Of a stretch of DNA of 32,303 nucleotides, positions 16,467 to 25,719 are shown piece after piece. Numbering within the stretch: position 1 is the stretch's first letter; every line of letters starts with the position of its first letter. The notes beneath the pieces were generated by a model. That model was not told where the DNA came from. It made no database searches and worked only from the letters and a program-made list of their open reading frames with translations. Origin of the DNA: Paludibacter sp. 221 (GTDB lineage Bacteria > Bacteroidota > Bacteroidia > Bacteroidales > Paludibacteraceae); contig NZ_QVMH01000025.1 in assembly GCF_010501035.1 (NCBI RefSeq), positions 1-32,303 of the forward strand, given 5' to 3'. Made by a program: the position numbers and the translations under genes.

Positions 16467-19400
16467 ATGAAAAAGTACATTATAATATCTTTCCTGTTTT
16501 GCTTTACAGCCAATATATTCTCTCAGCAAATTGTTCAGGCAGGTGAAGGAAGCTATGCAGAATACCCTCCCGAATCGGTAGCTTACGAAGACGGTTATTT
16601 CGCTGCACCATACAACTGGTTCGAACAAGCATGGCCACATCTGAATCTGCACGATAACGCGCGTAACAAGCCAATTCCTACAAACGATTGGTGGACAGAG
16701 TTCCTCTTTCGTGGCTTGGGACGAATCCAGCCTGAATACCATGTGCCACCTGTGACGGTTACCACCGATGGCGACCGCTTTGGATGCGAGGCATGGGCTT
16801 ACCCCCACATGGTTACGGCAAGTGCAAATGGTTTTAATATGTTTTTCCCGAAAGGATTCAACGGTGGCGGAATGAACAGGGGTAACCCTCTGAAAATAAA
16901 TGCTACAACTGTATTGCAGGCAAATGATGATAATGTGCTTTATGCTGATTTTGAAACCTCAGGCTGGCCTCAGGGTTGGACTGTGTCGAATAACACCGAA
17001 AACATACCCGGACCGATGGCTACCTGGGAAATAACCCAAAGCCCTACTCCAAACGGATATATAGGAGATAGGTTTATCAATACGTTTAAGGGCGATAACG
17101 CAAGGTTAACGCTTGTATCCCCAAAATTTACAATTGAAAAAAATTACATTCGCTTGTATGTGGGTGGTGGAAACTATCCGGACGATACGTATGTAGGCTT
17201 GTTTGTCGACGGGCAACGGGTGAAATTTTCTACAGGCGAAAGCAGTGGAACGCTCAAGCAACATACCTGGGATGTGCAGGAATATAAAGGAAAAGAAGCC
17301 GAAATACGCATAGTAGATAACTCAGGCGGTGGCTGGGGATTCATTATGTGCGATGAAATAGTGTTTACAAACAGTGCATTAGGAGGCTCAGGGTATACTC
17401 CCGATTTCCACACAGAGAGTGCGAAGGTATATGATTGGGATGACTTAGGTTTTACATTGCGGAGCGAAGACGGTGAGAAACGTATGGATGCTACTATTGT
17501 ACATGGAGTGCCTTTTGTGTATGTGGAGCTGAACAAACTTTATCCGATATTAGCCCCTGATGGCAGAGCTTTGGTTTATGATGCGGATGGAAACAGTATT
17601 ACTGATTTTCCCGTGCAGAAAAATACAGTAGCGCTCGAATCGAACGGTCGGGTTTACGGAGTCCATTTGCCTGCCGGAAGTATTATCCATCAATCCAACG
17701 GAGGCGATTTTCAGGTAGAAATGGCAGGAGATAAAAGGTATGTTGTAGTTTCGGCATTGCCTGACAAGTCATTCCTCGGCCTTTACGACCAATATGCACG
17801 GAATAAACCGGAGAATATTACATTCAATTACGAATATAAAGTAGCCGAAGGCAAGGTTGTTACCTCTTTTGATGTAAAAGCGGTAAATATGGATACAAAA
17901 AAAGATGGTCAGGAAATACTGATGAGCTTTTTGCCTCACCATTATCGTACAACAACTAAAAACTTTGAATTTATACCTGATGCCGACTATCATATGTTTA
18001 GGGGTAAAATGCACACCGGAGCAGCCAAATCGTTTACTTTTTCGTATGATTTTGGCGGTATGCCTCCTTACTTGCCTGAGCCGCTGGATATATCAGACGA
18101 ACGTAAGGAAACATTGAGTTCATTGCTGGATTATGCATCGAAAAATTATACCATCAACGGCAATACATATGCAAAAGGGCTTGGCGAAAACAGTTCGCTG
18201 ATGCTTATGGCAAAATCGCTCGACCATAACGGGTTCGACTTGTTTAAAAACAATCTGAAAAATGAATTTGCAGACTGGTATATTTTTGATGAATCGGAAA
18301 AAACTAAAAAAGAACGCTTTTTTGCAGCATATCCTAAATATGGAGGGGTAATAGGATTTCCTCCGGGGTATGGTTCGCAGGGATTCAACGATTTACACTT
18401 CCATAATGGATATTTCACCATTGGCTCGGCACGCCTGATGATGGTAGATAAGGAGTTTAAACGTGATTTTGCCGAAATGGCAAAATTGGTAACACAAACC
18501 TATGCTAACTGGGACAGGTATGAAAATGCCGGTGATACCTATATCCCTTTCCTGAGAACGTTCGACCCTTATTTCGGTCATTCTTTTGCCGGAGGTACAG
18601 GTGATGGAAGCGGCAATAATCAGGAATCGACATCGGAAGCCATCAACTCGTGGTTTGGTATTTATATGCTTGGCGTAGAGTTGAATGATAAGCGTATAAT
18701 TGATACAGGCGCGATGGGCTACTTGCTTGAGGTGACTTCGGCCGGAGAGTATTGGCTCGATTTGTACGAGGAGAATTTCCCCGAAACTTACGAGCATGAA
18801 TATGTAGGGATATTGCGGACTGATAATCTGGCTTGGGCTACTTATTTTGCAGGCGACCCTGCTTGGGTACTCGGTATACAAGCATGTCCGGTAGATTTCT
18901 TCTTCACTGATTTCGGTCTTAAGCCCGAAAGGATGAACGCTATAAACAAGGCTATGTTTCACGAACGGACTACTTTCTTTTACGATGGTAAGCCAATGCA
19001 CACCAACGACGACCCTTATGATAATATCAAAACTATGGGGCCTTATCTGGGTGGTTATCACCTGAATATAATGAACTATATAGACCCCGTAAATGCTTCG
19101 GAGTGGGTGGATGATTTTTGTAAGCTGGAAGGAAAAGACGGCGAGGAATGGCGCAACCATAAAAATACGGCTACGAATTACTATCTGAGCAATGCTATGA
19201 TTACTTACGGTAAACCAGCCGTAGGGTATCATACAAGTATTCCGTCGGGGGCTGTGTACCAGAATGCAAAAGGTGAATTAACCTATTTGTTATATAATTC
19301 GACCAATGCGGACGTGGATGTAGATATTTATAAGGATGGAACTGTTATCGAAACCATCAGAGTATCGGCCGGAAAGTATTACAATTCGAGGGTTGTGGGC

Positions 19401-20996
19401 GGACAAAATCCGAGTGTGTCGATAGCCACATATCAGGATGGAGACAAGATAGCATTGAATAAGCCAATTAAGATTCAGGCAAGTGCATCGGATAAAGACG
19501 GAAGTGTGCTTTGGGTAGATTTTTATTTTGGTAACGAACAGATAGGTACTTCGTACGTAGAGCCTTATGAGGTTTCGTTTACCCCGAATACTCCGGGCGT
19601 AAAAGAGCTGAAAGTGATAGCTACGGATAATGATGGAAACAAAAGTGAGCCGTATATTATCAATGTAGAAGTGTTGGCTACGGCACAAACCCCGTTTAAT
19701 GATACACCTTGGAGTGTGCCGCAAGATAAAATACTTGCAGTAAAGTTTGACAATGGAGGGTACGGAATTTCGTGTTACGATCAAGAGATTGAAATGCAGG
19801 GAGGTAATAATTTCAGGCCGGGCACAGGTGTCGAAACCGAAGATAGTAACAATGGCGATGGCAATGTGGGATGGACAAATAATGGAGAATGGCTCGAATA
19901 TACAATCGAAGTGCAAGAAACCGGCGTGTATGCAATGTATGGTCGGTTAGCTTCGGCCAATGGAGGTACTTTACAAATAGATATAGATGGCGAAGACAAA
20001 AGCGGCGGCATTGTTTTAAATTCTACAGGCTCGTGGGGCGATTATAAAGATGTTTTTCTGGCTAATATCCCTCTGAAGGCAGGTGTTCAGATTATGCGTA
20101 TTACTGTTGCGAAGAATGGTGCTAACCTGAGTTCGTATAGTTTCAGCTTATTGCCGGACGAAAAATTACCTTCTGAGGTATCAGCCGGAGCAGACCAGGT
20201 AATCCAGTCGCCGCAAAACTCGGCGACACTTAGTGCAACGGTAAAAACGTATGGTGATGCCGTAATAACAAAATATGAATGGAAACAGGTAGATTCAAAT
20301 CCGTTAATAACTATAGAATCACCTGCTGCGGCGACTACTACAGTGTCGGGCTTGCAGTTGGGAACTTATGTTTTCGAGGTGGAAATTACCGATAGCAACG
20401 GCTTTGAAACAACCGATAGGGTTGTGTTAGTGGTAAAACCCGGCAATTTTGCACCGATTGCTAATCCGGGTGCGAGCCGTACAATTTCGTCGTCCGAAAA
20501 AGAGATAGTATTGGATGGCAGTGCATCTACCGACCCTGATGGTACGATTGTAAAATACGAATGGCAGCAAATAGATGCAAATAATAAATTAACAGTACAG
20601 CAGGAGAGTACAGCCAATCCAACGGTAAAAGTGTCGGGCTTTGAAACAGGCAATTTGTATATATTCCAGCTTACCGTAACCGACAATGAAGGTGCTAAAA
20701 GCTCAGAAAATGTGCGCATTTATGTGGATAACACTACAGGTAACAATGACTTGAAGAACGGAAGTATCATGGTATATCCTAATCCGTTTTCCGATTGGGT
20801 GAGTGTGAGTTTGGATGAATCCGGAGCGTATGAAAAAGTTCGTTTATATTCGTTGGCAGGAGTGCTGATGATGGAAGAAAACGTTCGGGATTTACCGCAA
20901 GTCAGATTGAATACAAGCAGTTTGGACAAAGGGTGTTATATACTGAATATAATAGGTGCCGATAATCGTTCTGTTTCATTCAAAATATTAAAGTAA
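16467..20996 (+). CDS. GH81 endo-beta-1,3-glucanase, multidomain, T9SS-secreted
   Basis: A 1509-residue secreted endo-beta-1,3-glucanase of GH family 81, which cuts laminarin, callose or fungal-wall glucan. Signal peptide 1-20; GH81 N-terminal signature PIPTNDWWTEFLFRG (about 65-80); LPHHYRTTTKNF; catalytic Asp642 in GFNDLHFHNGY; Glu720 and Glu724 in NNQESTSEAINSW. The Asp-Glu and Glu-Glu spacings (78 and 4) agree with characterised GH81 enzymes. Residues about 150-300 interrupt the catalytic module with a jelly-roll-like domain (DRFINTF, YVGGGNYPDD, GGGWGFIMCDEIVF) of the sort found in GH32 levanases. Then an Ig-like domain (about 977-1070), a CBM6 (about 1092-1228), two PKD-like domains and a T9SS domain (MVYPNPFSDW, about 1432). 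It is 29 bp from the next GH3, so co-transcribed with it. Confidence 0.9.
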   Translation: MKKYIIISFLFCFTANIFSQQIVQAGEGSYAEYPPESVAYEDGYFAAPYNWFEQAWPHLNLHDNARNKPIPTNDWWTEFLFRGLGRIQPEYHVPPVTVTTDGDRFGCEAWAYPHMVTASANGFNMFFPKGFNGGGMNRGNPLKINATTVLQANDDNVLYADFETSGWPQGWTVSNNTENIPGPMATWEITQSPTPNGYIGDRFINTFKGDNARLTLVSPKFTIEKNYIRLYVGGGNYPDDTYVGLFVDGQRVKFSTGESSGTLKQHTWDVQEYKGKEAEIRIVDNSGGGWGFIMCDEIVFTNSALGGSGYTPDFHTESAKVYDWDDLGFTLRSEDGEKRMDATIVHGVPFVYVELNKLYPILAPDGRALVYDADGNSITDFPVQKNTVALESNGRVYGVHLPAGSIIHQSNGGDFQVEMAGDKRYVVVSALPDKSFLGLYDQYARNKPENITFNYEYKVAEGKVVTSFDVKAVNMDTKKDGQEILMSFLPHHYRTTTKNFEFIPDADYHMFRGKMHTGAAKSFTFSYDFGGMPPYLPEPLDISDERKETLSSLLDYASKNYTINGNTYAKGLGENSSLMLMAKSLDHNGFDLFKNNLKNEFADWYIFDESEKTKKERFFAAYPKYGGVIGFPPGYGSQGFNDLHFHNGYFTIGSARLMMVDKEFKRDFAEMAKLVTQTYANWDRYENAGDTYIPFLRTFDPYFGHSFAGGTGDGSGNNQESTSEAINSWFGIYMLGVELNDKRIIDTGAMGYLLEVTSAGEYWLDLYEENFPETYEHEYVGILRTDNLAWATYFAGDPAWVLGIQACPVDFFFTDFGLKPERMNAINKAMFHERTTFFYDGKPMHTNDDPYDNIKTMGPYLGGYHLNIMNYIDPVNASEWVDDFCKLEGKDGEEWRNHKNTATNYYLSNAMITYGKPAVGYHTSIPSGAVYQNAKGELTYLLYNSTNADVDVDIYKDGTVIETIRVSAGKYYNSRVVGGQNPSVSIATYQDGDKIALNKPIKIQASASDKDGSVLWVDFYFGNEQIGTSYVEPYEVSFTPNTPGVKELKVIATDNDGNKSEPYIINVEVLATAQTPFNDTPWSVPQDKILAVKFDNGGYGISCYDQEIEMQGGNNFRPGTGVETEDSNNGDGNVGWTNNGEWLEYTIEVQETGVYAMYGRLASANGGTLQIDIDGEDKSGGIVLNSTGSWGDYKDVFLANIPLKAGVQIMRITVAKNGANLSSYSFSLLPDEKLPSEVSAGADQVIQSPQNSATLSATVKTYGDAVITKYEWKQVDSNPLITIESPAAATTTVSGLQLGTYVFEVEITDSNGFETTDRVVLVVKPGNFAPIANPGASRTISSSEKEIVLDGSASTDPDGTIVKYEWQQIDANNKLTVQQESTANPTVKVSGFETGNLYIFQLTVTDNEGAKSSENVRIYVDNTTGNNDLKNGSIMVYPNPFSDWVSVSLDESGAYEKVRLYSLAGVLMMEENVRDLPQVRLNTSSLDKGCYILNIIGADNRSVSFKILK

Positions 20997-21025
20997 AATT
21001 ATAGTAAAAAAGAAGAAGATAACCC

Positions 21026-24000
21026 ATGAAAAAATTAATATTAATATCAGTAGCTTTTTTATTGAATATATCCTTGTTGGTAGCGCAGGATCTTATCAGC
21101 GAGGGTAAAGATAGCTGGGCATCCACTGTAGAGGGTGGTAACTCGGCAGCTAATGGTAACGATGGTGATGCCGATACACGCTGGGAAAGTAAACACTTGG
21201 AGAGTGCTTGGTGGACTGTCGATTTAGGTAAGGAGTATCATATATTCAGTGTGGAATTTAAGTGGGAAGCTGCTTACGCAAAAGTATATAAAATCCAATT
21301 GTCCAACGACCGCGATTTCAAAACATACGTTGATATTGCCCATGTTATCAATAGCCCCGGAGGCGAAGAAACTGTAAGTACCGATATCAACCCCAAGGGA
21401 CGCTACCTGCGTATGTTAGGATTTGAACGTGCTATGGGATATGGATATTCATTTTATGAGTGCCGTGTGTATGGAGTTGAAAAGCTGAATCAGGTTCCGG
21501 TGAAGATTGAAGTTCCGTATGTTCAGTACCTGAAAATGCGTCTTACACCTGCCGATGTGGATGGTACGGATGAACTGACCATACAAAACAAAGATGAAGT
21601 TATCGACCTGACATTTAACGAAGGAAGTCCGTTGAAATTAGATTTGCTCGATTTCAGAGGGAACTTTGATATTGATTTCTGGACTTTGAAAGAAGGTACG
21701 CAGAACGATTCTATAAAAGGTATTCCACTCAATGTAAAAGTGTATCGTGATATGGTTATCGGAGTAAAGTTGACTCCTAAAATTACTTTCGGTAATCAGG
21801 CTCCCGTAGCCGATGCAGGCCCCGACATGATAATATATTCTCCTACAAGCTCGGTAGAACTGGACGGGTCGAGAAGTATCGACCGTGATGGTGAAATTGT
21901 TAGTTTCGGTTGGACTCAGGTAAGCGGGGCGCAAGCCACAATTGCTACTCCTAATTCGGCTAAAACTACAGTGAGCAATTTGGCGTTGGGCGACTATAAG
22001 TTTCAGCTGACAGTAGTAGATAATGAGCAGGCTGTTGACACGGATGAAATCATTGTCTCGGTATTGCCTCCTGAACAGGTAGATTTTAATTTGACTTTTC
22101 CGGGAAACAAAGCGATGATAACAGATACCCGCCGGCCAACTTTTACTTGGGAGGCTTGTGCTGATGCTGTTAAGTATGAAGTTTATGTCAACATCACGCG
22201 AAACGACTATGAGTGGCATGTTGCCGGAAATCTGTTGGACAGATATACCAAAGTGGGAGAATCAACTGCTAATTCGTTCACTTTGCAATCGGACTTGGTA
22301 GACAGGTGGACATACAAATGGTATGTAATTGCCACTACCACTTCGGGAATGAAGTATTCTGACAAAAAACAGTTCGGCTTGTACATTCCATATCTGGAGC
22401 AGGAGAATGATGGTATCGGCATGGTGAATGGTTGTCGTGATATGAATAAAAACGGAACAATAGAGCCGTTTGAGGACTGGCATCTTACCCCTGAAGAACG
22501 TTTGGACGATATTATGAGCCGCCTTACGACGGAGGAAAAGATTTCGCAGCTTTTTTACGGAGGTAATGAAAACCCTTTGGATGGTTTTGCCTTTTCGTAT
22601 GGCGTAGAGGGTGGTATGAGAACAGAACAATACAAAGCCTCTAAAACCCGGATGGGTATTCCTATCGCGTTTTTAGGAGATAAAATGCACGGTTGGAAAA
22701 CCATTTATCCTACCCAGCTTGGGCTTGCCGCTACACGCGATATGGATTTGGCATACCAATGCGGAAACCTGCACCGTGTAGAGCAAAAATCGTTTGGATT
22801 CACAGGAACGCTGTCTCCATTGGCCGAAGTAGCTACAAAAGCACTTTATCCACGTATTCAGGAAGGTGGCGGAGAAAATGCCGACGAGGTTGCGGCTATG
22901 GTACGTGCACTTGTTTGCGGTATGCAAGGAGGCCCTGAGGTCAATCCACATTCGATGATGATAACCGTGAAACACTGGCCCAGTCAGGGTGCGGGTGGCG
23001 AAGGCCCTACGCAATACGATGAAGTAACTATAAAATATCACATGAAGCCTTGGCACGCTACTGTCGATGCCAATGCAGTGTCGGCCATGCCGGGTTATAG
23101 CTCTTCACCATTTCTCGACCCTTCGGGTGCAGGTGCTAACTCAAGTAAGAAAATTATTGATTACCTGAAAAACGAGATAAAATTCAAAGGCTTTATCGTG
23201 ACCGACTGGCTGGCTTCTAATACAGAACAATCTGTAGAAAGTATTGGCGCCGGAATTGATGTGTTGGGCGGGGCTCCTTCCAAAGACACTAACTTTGCCG
23301 AACTTGTAGCTGCTGTTGGTATGGATAGGATAAACGAGGCGGTAAGGCGTGTGCTGGATGTGAAAATCCGCATGGGGATGTTTGAGAATCCTTATGGCGA
23401 CCCTACCTGCACTTGGACTAATGCCGAACATCATCAAATCGTATTAAATGCAGCACGCAAATCCATCACCCTGCTTAAAAACGATAATGTTTTACCTCTG
23501 AAACTGAATGCTGGTGATGAAATGGTCGTAGGAGGCCCGCGTGCTACGTGGAAATTCCAAGAAGACCCGAATGTCATTTGGCAATCGATTTATTATGACA
23601 ATCCACAGGCAAAAACATATGTAAAAGCAGTTACCGATAGAGCTACGGAAGATGGTATTGAAGTTTATCAGGATAACAGCGACAATCCTAAAGTTGCAGT
23701 GGTGGTTATAGGTGAGCAGGGCTATACTCATGGAACCGAGTGGGACGGTAAAAATCCGAATATACCCGAAGCACAATTAGCAGTAATAAGAGACTTTAAA
23801 AACAGAGGTATAAAAGTAATAACCGTTGTTATTTTGCCGCGTCCGTATGTATTAACTCCTGTTGTAGAAATGTCGGATGCAATATTGGCTGTTTATCGTG
23901 GTGGAAATGGTATTGGTCAGGCTGTGGCTGAGTGTATTTTTGGAGATTTTGCCCCTACAGGCAAACTGCCTTTCCAGATGCCGAGGTCTGACGCGCAGAT

Positions 24001-24724
24001 AGGAACTGATGATTTGAATAACCAGATAGAAAGATGGGAACTTCCTTACGATTTGGGAGCTACTGCTTACGAGCGTGAGCTGATACGCAACCACATTGAC
24101 CGTGGCGAACAGGTGCCTCCTATATATGGCGACCCGCTTTTTCACTACGGTTATGGTATTCAGGGTTTTGGGGTAGAAGATACAACTCCTCCTGCAGCTT
24201 TTAATTTAATCTCGCCGGAGAATAGCACTACCGGAACAAGTACTTCAATCACTTTTACGTGGGAAGCAAGCTCTGACCCGGAATCCTCCATCGCTTATTA
24301 CGAAGTATATATTGATGGGGTAAGGCGCGCGCAGGTTACTAATACCAACTATACACAAACCCTGCTGGATATAGGACAACATACGTGGTATGTGAATGCG
24401 GTTAATGGAGCAGGGTTGGGGACAGCATCAGGCTCGGTAAATACTTTTATCATCGATAAAACTTCGGGTGTCGATTCCCTAAATCAGTTGGATGAAACTA
24501 TAGTTTATCCTAATCCGTTTTCTGACAAATTGTTTTTAAGTATTCCAAATCAGAAAGATATCGTTGGCCTTAGGATAATTGATATTACAGGAAAAACTGT
24601 GTTGGAGAGAAATACTCAGAACGAAATAACACAAATAGAGCTACAGCATTTGCATGCCGGAGTTTATTATCTGGTACTTAATGGAAAAGAAAGCCAGAAA
24701 ATACTCAAAGTCATAAAACAATAA
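21026..24724 (+). CDS. GH3 family glycosidase with CBM32-like and PKD domains, T9SS-secreted
   Basis: A 1232-residue secreted GH3 enzyme. Order: signal peptide (1-20), F5/8 type C (CBM32-like) domain (about 25-150), a short unknown segment, PKD-like domain (about 255-345), fibronectin III-like domain, GH3 catalytic region (about 490-1045), another Fn3-like domain (about 1060-1150) and a T9SS domain (IVYPNPFSDK). Nucleophile Asp727 lies in FIVTDWLAS. The usual KHFPGHG stretch is replaced by KHWPSQGAGGEGPTQ, and GTEWDGKNPNIPEAQ (around Glu905) is the likely acid/base region, so this is a divergent GH3 subgroup. It probably acts outside the cell on glucan fragments made by the GH81 enzyme; specificity is inferred from context. 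Ends in a strong terminator. Confidence 0.87.
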   Translation: MKKLILISVAFLLNISLLVAQDLISEGKDSWASTVEGGNSAANGNDGDADTRWESKHLESAWWTVDLGKEYHIFSVEFKWEAAYAKVYKIQLSNDRDFKTYVDIAHVINSPGGEETVSTDINPKGRYLRMLGFERAMGYGYSFYECRVYGVEKLNQVPVKIEVPYVQYLKMRLTPADVDGTDELTIQNKDEVIDLTFNEGSPLKLDLLDFRGNFDIDFWTLKEGTQNDSIKGIPLNVKVYRDMVIGVKLTPKITFGNQAPVADAGPDMIIYSPTSSVELDGSRSIDRDGEIVSFGWTQVSGAQATIATPNSAKTTVSNLALGDYKFQLTVVDNEQAVDTDEIIVSVLPPEQVDFNLTFPGNKAMITDTRRPTFTWEACADAVKYEVYVNITRNDYEWHVAGNLLDRYTKVGESTANSFTLQSDLVDRWTYKWYVIATTTSGMKYSDKKQFGLYIPYLEQENDGIGMVNGCRDMNKNGTIEPFEDWHLTPEERLDDIMSRLTTEEKISQLFYGGNENPLDGFAFSYGVEGGMRTEQYKASKTRMGIPIAFLGDKMHGWKTIYPTQLGLAATRDMDLAYQCGNLHRVEQKSFGFTGTLSPLAEVATKALYPRIQEGGGENADEVAAMVRALVCGMQGGPEVNPHSMMITVKHWPSQGAGGEGPTQYDEVTIKYHMKPWHATVDANAVSAMPGYSSSPFLDPSGAGANSSKKIIDYLKNEIKFKGFIVTDWLASNTEQSVESIGAGIDVLGGAPSKDTNFAELVAAVGMDRINEAVRRVLDVKIRMGMFENPYGDPTCTWTNAEHHQIVLNAARKSITLLKNDNVLPLKLNAGDEMVVGGPRATWKFQEDPNVIWQSIYYDNPQAKTYVKAVTDRATEDGIEVYQDNSDNPKVAVVVIGEQGYTHGTEWDGKNPNIPEAQLAVIRDFKNRGIKVITVVILPRPYVLTPVVEMSDAILAVYRGGNGIGQAVAECIFGDFAPTGKLPFQMPRSDAQIGTDDLNNQIERWELPYDLGATAYERELIRNHIDRGEQVPPIYGDPLFHYGYGIQGFGVEDTTPPAAFNLISPENSTTGTSTSITFTWEASSDPESSIAYYEVYIDGVRRAQVTNTNYTQTLLDIGQHTWYVNAVNGAGLGTASGSVNTFIIDKTSGVDSLNQLDETIVYPNPFSDKLFLSIPNQKDIVGLRIIDITGKTVLERNTQNEITQIELQHLHAGVYYLVLNGKESQKILKVIKQ

Positions 24725-24770
24725 TTTTGCTGATTTTTATTTTAGATAATAGTTTAAACATTTTAGTGAG

Positions 24771-24799
24771 AAAGGTGTCCGTGATGGATGCCTTTTTTT
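24771..24799 (+). terminator. Rho-independent terminator after the GH3 gene
   Basis: AAAGGTGTCC (24771-24780) pairs with GGATGCCTTT (24786-24795), 8 Watson-Crick plus two G-U pairs, 5-nt loop, then a T7 run. It ends the GH3/GH81 operon. Confidence 0.8.
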
Positions 24800-24855
24800 A
24801 CTTTTAACAAGTGTAGTGTCACCCAATGTCGTCAACTTAAGCGGTAAGTCCTTTT

Positions 24856-25308
24856 TCCGAACAGCGGCTTCATGCCGCTTGTCGGATAAATCAGACTCCC
24901 CAAAAATACATTTCGCTACTCTGCAGCTCTTTTTTGCTTCTCGCTTGGCTACAAATATTCCGGTGCTCTGCACCTTAAGAGGCACAGTGTGCCGTGATTT
25001 TATCATATAACAACTCTCCTGTCCCTCGTTTGCAACGAGGGACTAAATGGGAACTACGTTTTAAACGTGAAACCATTAACCTCTCGTTACAAACGAGAGG
25101 TAGGTATAATCACCAACCTGCGTCAAATATGGGTTAAGCTCTGAATGTATTGTGCAAAAGGCTCCTGTAGGGAGCAAAGTTTGGTAACAATAAGGCATGA
25201 TATGATTTTGGCGTACCGTAGGTACGCTACAATTACCGATAAAGTGGCATACCTACGGCGCGTTGTTGATTAATTGTGTTTTTACCAAACTTGCACGCCT
25301 ACGGCGTG
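24856..25308. repeat. Cluster of short hairpins filling the gap before susC
   Basis: Within about 450 bp there are at least eight perfect small inverted repeats: AGCGGC/GCCGCT (24863-24879, flanked by TCCGA/TCGGA), GGTGC/GCACC (24962), GGCACA/TGTGCC (24981), a 10-bp one at 25021-25043 (GTCCCTCGTT arm), ACGTTT/AAACGT (25056), a 9-bp one at 25080-25100 (CCTCTCGTT arm), GCTCC/GGAGC (25161), GCGTACC/GGTACGC (25211) and CACGCC/GGCGTG (25294). An outer pair (25174-25186 and 25283-25294, GCAAGTTTGGTA type) encloses the last three. No gene is seen in 24725-25719. The hairpins look like REP/RAYT- or IS200-type recognition structures (inference). Confidence 0.65.
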
Positions 25309-25459
25309 TCCATTGTATCTGAATATTATTGACTTAATAGAACTTAACAGGGGGCTGCCTCAAAAAGGAGAAGGGTAGAATATATTAAAAAGGGGGGTGA
25401 CTTATGTGGAAGTGAAAAAGAGTTCTTGTGATAAATAAATCGGGTATGAAAAAACACCT

Positions 25460-25498
25460 AACACAGACTTTATAAGGTATTCAATGTGTTGTTTTTTT
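25460..25498 (+). terminator. Possible terminator upstream of susC
   Basis: AACACA (25460-25465) can pair with TGTGTT (25485-25490), followed by G and seven T; an A-run on the left extends the pairing partly. It would insulate susC from upstream transcription. The stem is short. Confidence 0.4.
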
Positions 25499-25520
25499 GC
25501 TGTTGATGAAATTATAAAAT

Positions 25521-25625
25521 ATGTTGTATAACATTCTATTTTAAAAACATCTGATAATCAGATTGTTTTGATGCTAAATGTTGTATAAAAATGAAAGCGA
25601 TAGAGTGTGTTGTTGAGTTTTTGTG
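25521..25625 (+). promoter_or_regulatory. Candidate multi-part operator upstream of susC
   Basis: The same ordered elements as upstream of the GH3 operon: dyad ATGTTGTATAACAT (25521-25534, preceded by AAAT); CTGATAATCAG (25551-25561, inside the longer ATCTGAT/ATCAGAT dyad), 30 bp from the first; ATGTTGTATAAAAA (25578-25591), exactly 57 bp from the first; and GAGTTTTTGTG (25615-25625), 45 bp before the -7 box. Spacing to the core promoter is also conserved. Likely bound by the locus regulator (inference). Confidence 0.6.
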
Positions 25626-25635
25626 AGGGAGTAAA

Positions 25636-25667
25636 TTTCGTTGCAAAGACTCACTTACTTACATTTG
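25636..25667 (+). promoter_or_regulatory. susC promoter
   Basis: TACATTTG (25660-25667) matches the -7 consensus; TTTC (25636-25639), one mismatch from the -33 TTTG, lies 20 bp upstream, the same geometry as the GH3 operon promoter. Predicted transcript start is near 25673, about 47 nt before the ATG. Confidence 0.65.
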
Positions 25668-25719
25668 TAATGTTCGAATGAAATTTTTTTGAATCAAGAT
25701 ATAAAAAATTGAACGTAGT

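Noticed and set aside
18393-19916. Long antisense frames opposite the GH81 gene
   Set aside because: They are shadows of the GH81 coding sequence; the plus strand carries clear catalytic motifs and the antisense products look like no known protein.
24737-25010. Open frames of 64 and 89 codons on both strands before susC
   Set aside because: They run through hairpin repeats, have no recognisable domain and no promoter; overlapping frames on both strands are typical of non-coding sequence.
24856-25308. CRISPR-like array
   Set aside because: The inverted repeats differ in sequence and are unevenly spaced; no repeated unit with unique spacers and no cas gene.
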